Source: CAZCWX01 sp964502465
Lineage (GTDB): Bacteria; Desulfobacterota; Binatia; Bin18
Assembly (NCBI GenBank): GCA_964502465.1
Contig: CAZCWX010000519.1
Span: forward strand, 1 to 18,812
Length of the DNA: 18,812 bases
Direction of reading: 5' to 3'
Within the stretch, counting starts at the first letter, position 1. Each line of letters starts with the position of its first letter. The notes under the pieces were generated by a model. The model was not told where the DNA came from. It did no database searches and saw nothing but the letters and a program-made list of their open reading frames with translations. Below are positions 12,050 to 18,812 of this stretch, in pieces. The translations under genes and the position numbers were made by a program.

Positions 12050-14398
12050 TCAGTGGTCTACGTCCTCCGTATTCCTTGTGGCTTTATCGATTGCGCTCCG
12101 CTCCTCGCTCGGCGCAAACTCCTTGAGGCCGGCGGCAAGATCATGCAAGCGCTTCTTCACGAGCCAGTTGACCGTGCCCTCCTCCTCGACTGTCCCAGCC
12201 CGCACGCCTGTGAGCAGCTCAATGCTGTCATCAATGGTGCGAATCGGGTAGATGTGAAATTGCCTCTGTGCGACGGCATCGATCACATCAGCCCGTAAGA
12301 GGAGATTCCGCACATTGGCCGCGGGGATCAGCACGCCCTGTTTGCCGGTGAGCCCGTGCACCCGACAGACATCGAAGAATCCTTCAACTTTCTCATTCAC
12401 CCCTCCGATCGCCTGCACTTCGCCCCACTGGTTGACCGAGCCCGTGACTGCGAGGTCTTGCCGAACCGGGAGTTCCGCCAATCGCGAGAGCAGGGCGTAC
12501 AGCTCGGTGGTGGAGGCGCTATCTCCCTCGACGCCCGAGTACGACTGCTCGAAGCAGAGACTGGCGGAGAGCGTCAGCGGTTGATCCTGGCCATAGCGAT
12601 TGCGTAAGTAGCCGGCAAGGATGAGGAGCCCCTTGTCATGCAGCGACCCACTGAGACGGGATTCGCGCTCGATGTTCACAATGCCCGCCCGGCCCATACC
12701 CACACTGGCGGTAACGCGGGAGGGGTGTCCAAAACTATAGCCGCCGATTTGGAGCACGGAAAGGCCATTGACCTGGCCGACCTTGCTACCGTCGATATCG
12801 ACGAGAATGGTTCCCTGGGTGATCAAGTCGCGGATTTCCTCCTCGATCCGATTCGAACGGAACACGCGTTGCTCGATGGCGTGTTGCACGTGGCGCGCGG
12901 AGACGAGTTGGGCGTCTTTGTTGCGCGCCCAGTAGGCGGCTTCGCGCACCAAATCTGCAATCTCGGCGTAGGAAGCGGAGACTTTCTGACGGTCTTCCGC
13001 TTGGCGGGCGCCGAATTCGACCAGGCGCTCCACCGCCGCGCGATCGAAATGGGGTAACTTTTCCTCGCGGCAGAGCTGGGCGACCCACTGGCCGTAAGCG
13101 AGCAAGTGTGGCGCATCGAGCTCCATGGTGGGGCGAAAGTCGGCGTGCACTTTGAAGATCTCGCGAAACTCGTCATCCCAGAGATAGAGCAGGTGGTAGA
13201 GAAACGGGCTGCCCACCAGGACCATTTTGGCCTGGATGTTGATCGGCTCAGGCTTGAGGCCGGTGGTGGCAAACAGGGCAAAGGGCTCGTAGGTCTCCAT
13301 CTCGATGCGACCGCTCTTCAATGTCCGTTTGAGAGTCTTCCAGACGCCAAATTCCATAATGGCGTCCTCAAGGTTAAAGATAAGGTAGCCGCCGTCGGCG
13401 CGCAGAACAGAACCTGATTTGATGCGGGTGAAGTTGGTCACCAAGCGATCAAAGCGATCGACCACCCGCTCGATCGTGCCAAAAAGATTGCGGTAGATTG
13501 GGGCGGTCTCCACGAGCACGGGCGCGCCCTGCGTGTCGGCGTTATCCACTATGACGTTCACCTCGTACTCCAAGAAGGGCGCGTGTTCTGGAGGGACGGC
13601 GAAGGGGAAGGGCACTGGCGATCCCGCCTGGGAAGACTCCTTGAAATCGTCAAGATTGTCAATGACGTAGGCTTTGACTTCCTCCAGATACGCGTTGACT
13701 GCCGGGCTCTGCAGTTCCCGTTTGAGCAGGTCCAGAAGGGGAGTGAGGAGGGTTTCACAGAAGCGCCGTTCAATCGCACGGATGTCTTCGGTCAAGGCGC
13801 GCAAGGTCTCTTGCTGTTTGGCGGTAAACTCTTCCAATTCGGTGGCGACGCGTTCTTGATTACTTGCCAGAGTGTCCTTTGCCGCCTCGCTCAGTTTGGC
13901 AAACGCTTCCGGCTCCAAGGGTTTGCCATCGACCAGAGGAATTAAGATGAAATGTCCACCTGGCCCGGCCTGAACGAGGAAGCCTTTTTCACGAGCGCGC
14001 TTAATATACTCCTCAGCTAGGGCATGAGCTTTCGCGGTATACTTTTCCTTGAGTTGCGCCTTTTCTTTGTCAAATGCTTCCTGGCGGAAGGCTTTGGGGA
14101 GTTGTTCGCGTAGGGTCTTGACGAGCTCGTTCATGAAGCGCTTGAACGTACGGCCTTGTCCTGCAGCAAGTGAAATGGCCTTGGGCGCATCTGGACGGGT
14201 GAAGTTATGCACGTACACCCAATCCTTCGGTGTCGGCGACTGTCCCGCGCGTTGAGCGACCCACGCACGCAGTGTCTCTAATTTCTCAGTCCCACTGAGA
14301 CCAGAGACGAAGATGTTGAACCCGCTACTGGTGACGCCCAACCCCTCTAAGGTGACCACAGCGTTCCGGATGCTGACGTGAATCTGATCGGCATGCAC
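12050..14398 (-). CDS. Lon-like ATP-dependent protease (AAA_32/S16), N-terminus replaced and Walker A altered
   Basis: A 782-residue member of the Lon-like family (LonB/YcbZ-type, AAA_32 plus Lon_C). The S16 protease domain is intact: catalytic Ser627 in GVEGDSAST and Lys670 in GGVNEKVEG, 43 residues apart as in Lon. The middle carries the long coiled insertion and ADGGYLIFNLEDAI near the ATPase core. The N-terminal region starts abruptly: GFNIFVSGLSGTEKLETLRA corresponds to the family's Walker A (GLSGTGK), but Glu38 replaces the invariant Gly. The 50-60 residues normally before this are absent; in their place is sequence of a BON domain (see 14341-14553). The start is a GTG at 14398 and no ribosome binding site is evident. 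ATP binding is probably impaired; the product may be a pseudo-ATPase or non-functional. Confidence 0.85.
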   Translation of the reverse strand: MHADQIHVSIRNAVVTLEGLGVTSSGFNIFVSGLSGTEKLETLRAWVAQRAGQSPTPKDWVYVHNFTRPDAPKAISLAAGQGRTFKRFMNELVKTLREQLPKAFRQEAFDKEKAQLKEKYTAKAHALAEEYIKRAREKGFLVQAGPGGHFILIPLVDGKPLEPEAFAKLSEAAKDTLASNQERVATELEEFTAKQQETLRALTEDIRAIERRFCETLLTPLLDLLKRELQSPAVNAYLEEVKAYVIDNLDDFKESSQAGSPVPFPFAVPPEHAPFLEYEVNVIVDNADTQGAPVLVETAPIYRNLFGTIERVVDRFDRLVTNFTRIKSGSVLRADGGYLIFNLEDAIMEFGVWKTLKRTLKSGRIEMETYEPFALFATTGLKPEPINIQAKMVLVGSPFLYHLLYLWDDEFREIFKVHADFRPTMELDAPHLLAYGQWVAQLCREEKLPHFDRAAVERLVEFGARQAEDRQKVSASYAEIADLVREAAYWARNKDAQLVSARHVQHAIEQRVFRSNRIEEEIRDLITQGTILVDIDGSKVGQVNGLSVLQIGGYSFGHPSRVTASVGMGRAGIVNIERESRLSGSLHDKGLLILAGYLRNRYGQDQPLTLSASLCFEQSYSGVEGDSASTTELYALLSRLAELPVRQDLAVTGSVNQWGEVQAIGGVNEKVEGFFDVCRVHGLTGKQGVLIPAANVRNLLLRADVIDAVAQRQFHIYPIRTIDDSIELLTGVRAGTVEEEGTVNWLVKKRLHDLAAGLKEFAPSEERSAIDKATRNTEDVDH

Positions 14399-14553
14399 GA
14401 AGGGGTTCTTTTCTAAAACGAGGTAGACGGCATCAGTGATCTCGTCATCGTGCTTGACGTGGCGATGCCAGGTATGGTGGGCGTGAGCGGCGTTGGTAAA
14501 ACGTCAGAGATCCCGTAAAGCGTCCGATCAGGGTCGTCCTTAAGCCGGGCCAT
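14341..14553 (-). pseudogene. BON-domain gene remnant fused to the Lon-like gene
   Basis: From an ATG at 14553 the first frame reads MARLKDDPDRTLYGISDV. After about 14500 the homology moves to another frame that reads DDEITDAVYLVLEKNPFV then HADQIHVSIRNAVVTLEG, which is the core of a BON domain (usually membrane- or lipid-binding). At TLEG the sequence passes directly into the Lon-like protein. A frameshift and the loss of the BON 3' end are therefore both visible. The upstream part has no start codon in the fused frame other than the GTG at 14398. Confidence 0.6.
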
Positions 14554-14594
14554 AACTTTTCTCTTTTCTTCCCAACTTTGCAAAAAAAAGAGAG

Positions 14595-14617
14595 TTTCCT
14601 TTTCTTCTTTTAGGAAA
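14595..14617. promoter_or_regulatory. Inverted repeat upstream of the sigma-54 promoter
   Basis: TTTCCT (14595-14600) and AGGAAA (14612-14617) are inverted around an 11-nt spacer, about 60-85 bp upstream of the -24 box of the archease promoter. The location would suit an activator binding site, but the arms are short and AT-rich, so chance is possible. Confidence 0.2.
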
Positions 14618-14678
14618 ACAAATCCTTGTGAATCTCTGGAGTGCATAATTTTCCTATCGGTTCTTGCTCCCCTCGCTC

Positions 14679-14694
14679 TGGCACGCTGTCTGCA
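14679..14694 (+). promoter_or_regulatory. Sigma-54 (-24/-12) promoter of the archease-rtcB operon
   Basis: TGGCACGCTGTCTGCA matches the RpoN consensus TGGCACG-N4-TTGCA at every position but one (T12>C), with GG and GC at the required spacing. The predicted transcription start is at about 14705, just before the archease ATG at 14721. In E. coli the rtcBA operon is also sigma-54 dependent (activator RtcR), which supports the reading. Confidence 0.75.
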
Positions 14695-14720
14695 AGAACA
14701 AAATAGGCGAGAAGTACATC

Positions 14721-15143
14721 ATGAAGAAGGCACACTGGAAGCACTTTCCCCACGGCGCGGATATTGGTGTGTGTGGGATTGGTAGCTCCAAAAAAGAAGC
14801 GTTTGAACAAGCCGCGCTCGCCCTGACGGCCGCGATTGCCGATCTTCATACCGTAATGCCCAACGAGGTGGTGGAAGTGACCTGCGACGCGCCTGATGAC
14901 GAGTTGCTGTTCGTCGATTGGCTCAATGCTCTCGTCTATGAGATGGCCACCCGCCAGATGCTCTTTAGCCGCTTTGAGGTTCACCTGAAGAGTGGGCGTC
15001 TGCATGGAAAGGCATGGGGAGAAGCCCTCGACATCGCGCGCCATCAACCGGCCGTGGAGGTGAAAGGCGCAACCTATACGGAGCTGTTGGTCACGCAAGA
15101 CAAGACCGGCACCTGGCGTGCGCAGTGCGTGGTCGACGTGTAA
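14721..15143 (+). CDS. Archease
   Basis: A 140-residue archease, the small protein cofactor that speeds RtcB guanylylation and turnover. Family features are clear: HGADIGVCGIGSSKKEAFEQ near the start, LLFVDWLNALVYEM at about residues 72-85, FSRFEVHL, WGEALDIARH and the C-terminal CVVDV with its conserved acidic residue. The start at 14721 is chosen because the conserved fold begins eight residues later; a Met at 14664 lies upstream of the predicted transcription start. The ribosome binding site is weak (GAGAAG). rtcB follows after 26 bp, fitting a functional pair. Confidence 0.92.
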   Translation: MKKAHWKHFPHGADIGVCGIGSSKKEAFEQAALALTAAIADLHTVMPNEVVEVTCDAPDDELLFVDWLNALVYEMATRQMLFSRFEVHLKSGRLHGKAWGEALDIARHQPAVEVKGATYTELLVTQDKTGTWRAQCVVDV

Positions 15144-15169
15144 GCAGCCAGAAATGGGAAGAACATCGT

Positions 15170-16600
15170 ATGGATACGAGCCAATTGATTCAGCAGTCCG
15201 CTTGTGAATGGGAGATTGCGCCGTTTGGCAAGATGCGTGTGCCCGCGGTCATCTATGCTACTGAGGCGCTGATCCGCGACATGGACCAAAAAGTGTATGA
15301 ACAAGTCACCAATGTGGCCACCTTGCCGGGGATCGTAAAAGCCTCCTATGCTATGCCTGATGCTCACTGGGGGTATGGCTTTCCTATTGGCGGTGTGGCC
15401 GCTTTTGATCCAGAACACGGGGGGGTGATCTCCGCAGGCGGCGTTGGGTTTGACATCTCATGTGCCGTGCGTACCTTGCACACCGCCTTAACCGTGCAAG
15501 AGATTGAACCGCTGAAGGAGCGCTTGGCTGAGGCGCTGTTTCGCACAGTCCCGGCTGGGGTGGGCAGTCGAGGGCGCTTGCGCTTAAACGAGGCAGAGAT
15601 GGACGCCATGCTCCGCGGTGGGGCACGCTGGGCCGTCGAGCGCGGGTACGGCACCGCAGCGGACTTGGAGCGGATTGAAGAGCACGGCTGTATGGCGGGA
15701 GCCGATCCGGACGAGGTGTCCGAACACGCCAAGCACCGGCAGCGCGAAGAGGTGGGGACACTGGGCTCGGGCAATCACTATCTCGAAGTGCAAGAGGTGA
15801 CGGAAGTATACAACGCCCGGATTGCTACCGCCTTTGGCGTTAAGCAGGGAGATGTTCTCGTCAGCATTCATTGCGGTTCGCGTGGCCTCGGGCACCAGAT
15901 CGGCACAGAATTTCTAAAGCGGATGGCGATTGCAGCCGCCACTTATGGGATTGAACTGCCGGACCGAGAATTGGCTTGCGCGCCGATCCATTCGCCAGTG
16001 GGTCAAGCGTACCTGGGCGCGATGCGGGCGGCGATCAATTGCGCGCTGGCGAATCGCCAGGTCATCACCCATCTGGTGCGCCAGGTCTTTGCTGACCTCC
16101 TGCCGCAGGCACAGTTGCCGTTACTGTACGATGTTTCCCACAACACCTGCAAAGTCGAAGAGCATGTCATTGACGGGACACGCAAACGGCTGTTCGTGCA
16201 CCGCAAGGGCGCGACGCGCGCCTTTGGTCCGGGGCATCTTGACCTTCCGCTGACGTTGCGGGCGGTAGGCCAGCCGGTGCTGATTGGTGGCACGATGGGC
16301 ACGGCCTCCTACATTCTGGCCGGTACGCCGGAGAGTATGACGCTCGCATTCGGCTCGGCCTGTCATGGTGCGGGGCGCAGCATGAGTCGCCATCAGGCGC
16401 TCAGGCAGTGGAAAGGGCGAGAAGTCATCGCCCATCTCGCCAGTCGCGGTATCCTGATTCGCAGCCCCTCCGCGCGCGGGGTAGCCGAAGAAGCCCCTGG
16501 TGCCTACAAGGATGTGCGTGCGGTAGCGGACGCGGCCGATCAGGCAAAGCTCGCGCACAAGGTGGCACGATTGGAACCGTTAGTGTGTATCAAGGGATGA
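15170..16600 (+). CDS. rtcB: RNA-splicing ligase RtcB (3'-phosphate/5'-OH ligase)
   Basis: A 476-residue RtcB, which joins RNA 2',3'-cyclic phosphate or 3'-phosphate ends to 5'-OH ends using GTP and Mn(II), repairing cleaved tRNA and rRNA. Metal ligands are visible: Asp95 and Cys98 in GGVGFDISCAVR, then GTLGSGNHYLEV, HCGSRGLGHQIG and the YDVSHNT His. The guanylylated His is His399 in ACHGAGRSMSR. The ATG at 15170 has GGGAAGAAC upstream; an earlier frame opening at 15014 lies inside archease and is not used. The length and C-terminus (LEPLVCIKG) are normal. It is presumably co-transcribed with archease from the sigma-54 promoter. Confidence 0.96.
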   Translation: MDTSQLIQQSACEWEIAPFGKMRVPAVIYATEALIRDMDQKVYEQVTNVATLPGIVKASYAMPDAHWGYGFPIGGVAAFDPEHGGVISAGGVGFDISCAVRTLHTALTVQEIEPLKERLAEALFRTVPAGVGSRGRLRLNEAEMDAMLRGGARWAVERGYGTAADLERIEEHGCMAGADPDEVSEHAKHRQREEVGTLGSGNHYLEVQEVTEVYNARIATAFGVKQGDVLVSIHCGSRGLGHQIGTEFLKRMAIAAATYGIELPDRELACAPIHSPVGQAYLGAMRAAINCALANRQVITHLVRQVFADLLPQAQLPLLYDVSHNTCKVEEHVIDGTRKRLFVHRKGATRAFGPGHLDLPLTLRAVGQPVLIGGTMGTASYILAGTPESMTLAFGSACHGAGRSMSRHQALRQWKGREVIAHLASRGILIRSPSARGVAEEAPGAYKDVRAVADAADQAKLAHKVARLEPLVCIKG

Positions 16601-16704
16601 GAGGAGCTACTGCCCGATGCTCCTGCACCACGCACACAGCGCCGCACTGCTGAAGGAAGTCCATTCAACACAGCTGTTACTACGCCGCTGAAGGAGAGAC
16701 TGCT

Positions 16705-17355
16705 ATGCGTTTTCACAATCGCGAACATGCGGCTCATCTGTTAGCCGAGAATCTGACCGCCTATCGGGGGCAGCACCCACTGGTGCTGGGCATTCCGCGC
16801 GGCGCCGTGCCGATGGCCAAAATCATTGCTGAGGCCCTCGGCGGGGACCTCGATGTGGTGCTGGTGCATAAGTTGGGGGCGCCAGGTAATCCCGAACTCG
16901 CAATCGGGTCGGTGGATGAAACGGGGCGGATGTATCTGCACGAACAGGTGTGGGATCTGGGGATCGACGAGGACTACCTTGAGGAAGAGAAACAGGCGCA
17001 ACTCAAGACATTGCGGAAACGCCGTGCCCAGTACACCCCGGTGCGTCCCCCGCTGGATCCGGCTGGGCGGATCGTGATTGTGGTGGACAACGGCATTGCC
17101 ACCGGGGCCAGTATGATTGCCGCGTTGCGGGCGGTGCGCGCCAAGCTCCCCGCGAAGCTCATCGCCGCTGTGGCAGTTGCGCCGGCGGAGACGGTGAAAC
17201 GGATGCAGGCAGAAGCAGATGAGGTGGTGTGTTTATACGCACCGGACCACTTCTATGCGGTGGGACAGTTCTTTGAAGATTTCTCCCAGGTGTCTGACGA
17301 ACAAGCAATCGCCATTTTGCGGCAAAGCAGCACCAAACCTGCGCCTGGAGCATAG
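16705..17355 (+). CDS. Phosphoribosyltransferase-family protein
   Basis: A 216-residue protein of the PRTase fold (PF00156). The N-terminal part has LGIPRGAVPMAKIIAEALG, then LVHKLGAPGNPELAIGSV; the PRPP-binding loop is VIVVDNGIATGASM, with Asp128 followed by Asn129 where the family usually has Asp-Asp. This lineage is often found next to stress and RNA-repair genes; substrates are not established. AAGGAG lies 10 bp before the ATG. It follows rtcB by 104 bp on the same strand, so it may share the archease promoter or have its own. The 3' end is intact and convergent with the truncated ABC ATPase gene. Confidence 0.85.
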   Translation: MRFHNREHAAHLLAENLTAYRGQHPLVLGIPRGAVPMAKIIAEALGGDLDVVLVHKLGAPGNPELAIGSVDETGRMYLHEQVWDLGIDEDYLEEEKQAQLKTLRKRRAQYTPVRPPLDPAGRIVIVVDNGIATGASMIAALRAVRAKLPAKLIAAVAVAPAETVKRMQAEADEVVCLYAPDHFYAVGQFFEDFSQVSDEQAIAILRQSSTKPAPGA

Positions 17356-18070
17356 CTGAGAGCGAAACGCAGCAGTTCCCTTTGGGGAATATCGTGACTT
17401 TTGTGGAATCCTTCATGACGAGCTGCCGAGACGCATATGCGGCGATGTCGAACTCATGCGTCACCATGAGGATGGTCATCCCACAGCGCCAGAGTTCTTG
17501 TAAGAGCGCCATGATTTCAATACTGGTCCGGGAATCGAGGTTCCCGGTCGGCTCGTCGGCCAGAATGAGTTTCGGTTGCGTCACCAGCGCCCGGGCAATG
17601 GCCACCCGCTGTTGCTGGCCACCGGACATCTGGTTGGGATAGTGGCGCAGATGGTCGCTGAGGCCGACCCGACGTAATGCGTCGGCCGCACGCTGACGGC
17701 GCTCGTGGGGGGACACGCCCGCATATTGGAGGGGCAACCCGACGTTGTCCACAGCGCTCGTGCGCGGGAGCAAATTGAAGCTCTGGAAGACAAATCCCAG
17801 CAGGCGGTTGCGGATCTCCGCCAGTTCGTTGCGGCTTAACTGTGAGACGTCTCGACCTGCGAGGAGGTACCGGCCAGACGTGGGCCGGTCTAGGCATCCA
17901 AGAATATTCATGAGTGTGGACTTCCCCGACCCTGACGCTCCCATAATGGCAACAAACTCTCCTTCCTCGACTGTGAGGAAGATATCGCACAGAGCCGCTA
18001 CCTCAACTTCGCCCATGCGGTAGATCTTGCCTACGTGGTGCAAGTCGATGAGCGCCTCTCTTCCCTGCAT
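17159..18070 (-). CDS. MacB/LolD-type ABC transporter ATP-binding protein, 3'-truncated
   Basis: The ATPase of a MacAB-like exporter or lipoprotein-type system. Walker A GASGSGKST (44-52), Q-loop FVFQSFNLLPR, signature MSGGQQQRVAIARAL (148-162), Walker B LILADEPTGNLD and the H-loop VTHEFD are all present. Homology stops at about residue 221 (ASRQLVMKD, base 17408); the following 80 codons are antisense to the end of the phosphoribosyltransferase gene and have no family match. In MacB the membrane domain should follow or a permease gene should come next, but neither is present. The start at 18070 has GGGAAGG upstream and follows the adaptor stop by 9 bp, so the two genes were one operon. Confidence 0.85.
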   Translation of the reverse strand: MQGREALIDLHHVGKIYRMGEVEVAALCDIFLTVEEGEFVAIMGASGSGKSTLMNILGCLDRPTSGRYLLAGRDVSQLSRNELAEIRNRLLGFVFQSFNLLPRTSAVDNVGLPLQYAGVSPHERRQRAADALRRVGLSDHLRHYPNQMSGGQQQRVAIARALVTQPKLILADEPTGNLDSRTSIEIMALLQELWRCGMTILMVTHEFDIAAYASRQLVMKDSTKVTIFPKGNCCVSLSAMLQAQVWCCFAAKWRLLVRQTPGRNLQRTVPPHRSGPVRINTPPHLLLPASVSPSPPAQLPQRR

Positions 18071-18079
18071 ATGCCTTCC

Positions 18080-18622
18080 CTAAAAGATCCGCCGGAACGT
18101 GCCTGGACTACTCGGTGGTACGTTTTGCGGTGCCTCCAGACCGCCCGAGATATCGGTGATGAGGAGGTCTCCTGCATGCACGTGCCCCTCGACAACCTCT
18201 GTAAGCGTGCCGTCGGAGATGCCAGTGCTGACTGGGATCTCCGACGGTGTCTCATCGCGCAACACCCACACTGTCCGCCGAGCTGGAGCCAGGAGATTCC
18301 GGCTCTTTGCCGCCTGATCGTGCTGCACCCGCGCAAGCAATGCGGGAGGTGGTCGGAAGCGCAGCGCGGCGTTGGGGATGCGCAGGGCGTCGTCTTTCTC
18401 CGCGTAGATAAACGTCACATTTGCCGTCATGCCCGGTCTGAGCTTCAACTCCGTGTTATCGACATCGATGACCGCATCGTAAGTGACGATATTTTGGACC
18501 ATCTGCGGGGTGAGGAATGCCTCCACGGTGACAGCTCGTTTTCTCTGAAAGGACTGGGAACAGGCCGACTTGCGGAGCATACGATCTTGCACTGGGCGCG
18601 AAGTAAGGCGGACGTTCCCCAC
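18080..18622 (-). CDS. MacA/HlyD-family periplasmic adaptor, C-terminal fragment
   Basis: The C-terminal half of an efflux membrane-fusion protein. The beta-barrel and membrane-proximal parts are clear: MVQNIVTYDAVIDVDNTELK, LRPGMTANVTFIYAEKDDAL, RIPNAALRFRPP, then VWVLRDETPSEIPVSTGISD and the end SPGTFRRIF, a normal MacA tail. The first 35 or so codons (to about 18520) do not match the family, and the signal/membrane anchor, hairpin and lipoyl domains are missing, so the gene is cut at its 5' end. The ABC ATPase follows after 9 bp. It cannot make a working adaptor unless the frame continues differently upstream of the window. Confidence 0.75.
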   Translation of the reverse strand: MGNVRLTSRPVQDRMLRKSACSQSFQRKRAVTVEAFLTPQMVQNIVTYDAVIDVDNTELKLRPGMTANVTFIYAEKDDALRIPNAALRFRPPPALLARVQHDQAAKSRNLLAPARRTVWVLRDETPSEIPVSTGISDGTLTEVVEGHVHAGDLLITDISGGLEAPQNVPPSSPGTFRRIF

Positions 18623-18812
18623 TGTTGCAAAACTTCAGACGTATGTCCTGAAAAGCAGAAATCTCGCTACTCCAGGGGCTTGATTACGAAGAGGCGGTCA
18701 TCCTGGCGGTCATGCTTGCGGCGTAAGGTCGAGCTGAGGCTTCAATATAAACCTGGCGCTTTACCTACTTCTTCCCTCAGAATGACCAATGAACCGGGCC
18801 ACTTCCATGCTT
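18623..18812. other. Non-coding right flank
   Basis: No gene is visible in these 190 bp. A 9-bp direct repeat GGCGGTCAT occurs at 18693-18701 and 18705-18713. The sequence is where the 5' part of the adaptor gene should be but shows no adaptor homology in any frame I could read. Confidence 0.4.

Noticed and set aside
12638..13057. Plus-strand frame opposite the Lon-like gene
   Set aside because: Antisense to the conserved ATPase/protease region; low-complexity Ala/Gly/Asp composition from codon mirroring.
16563..16580. TGGCACG near the rtcB stop as a promoter for the phosphoribosyltransferase
   Set aside because: No -12 GC element at the needed distance.
18704..18720. TGGCGGTCATGCTTGC as a sigma-54 site
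   Set aside because: The -24/-12 spacing is one base too long and no gene is visible downstream in the window.
1..18812. tRNA, rRNA or CRISPR features
   Set aside because: No cloverleaf with TTCRA arm, no rRNA signature and no regularly spaced direct repeats were seen on either strand.

Overview
The window looks like chromosomal DNA of a Gram-negative bacterium with moderately high GC. The supporting signs are a MacAB-type efflux remnant (periplasmic adaptor plus ATPase), good sigma-54 (-24/-12) promoter matches, and family members typical of Deltaproteobacteria-like, Nitrospira-like or Tectomicrobia-like lineages. I cannot fix the taxon from sequence alone. No rRNA, tRNA, CRISPR array or intact transposase was found.

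Layout. (1) 1-2176: the 3' two-thirds or so of an alpha-glucan phosphorylase gene (+) meets a convergent mannose-1-phosphate guanylyltransferase-like gene (-) that has lost its normal 3' end and reads into the phosphorylase; a strong sigma-54-type promoter lies upstream of it. (2) 2177-2641: a non-coding leader with a compound palindrome and a sigma-54-like/hairpin element. (3) 2642-7538 (+): a compact operon of NusG, a small conserved-looking protein, full-length IF-2 and a sigma-70-family factor whose -10-recognition helix is altered. (4) 7540-9560: decayed DNA holding the 3' half of an Hsp20 gene, a CBS-domain gene broken in its second CBS repeat, about 295 bp of unassigned sequence, and a MutS2 gene reduced to two pieces joined by an internal deletion. 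(5) 9562-14553 (-): an aspartic-protease/small-protein pair, an alpha/beta hydrolase, a two-CBS protein, a DUF2934 protein and a Lon-like S16 protease whose 5' end has been replaced by part of a BON-domain gene. (6) 14679-17355 (+): a sigma-54-type promoter followed by archease, the RNA ligase RtcB and a phosphoribosyltransferase. (7) 17400-18622 (-): remnants of a macAB-like operon, missing the 5' part of the adaptor, the 3' end of the ATPase and the permease.

Taken together this resembles a stress/maintenance island: carbohydrate mobilisation, protein quality control (Hsp20, Lon-like), CBS sensors, RNA repair (archease/RtcB), and an unusual private gene-expression set (sigma + NusG + IF-2). 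The most interesting candidate system is that nusG-orf-infB-sigma operon. NusG, IF-2 and a primary-type sigma factor normally sit in three different housekeeping operons (secE-nusG-rplK, nusA-infB-rbfA, dnaG-rpoD). Here they are adjacent, and the sigma factor keeps the -35-reading helix but changes residues that contact the -10 element. A second theme is repeated truncation: at least seven genes end or begin abruptly at junctions, so the segment is either a mosaic undergoing decay or was stitched by repeated deletions.
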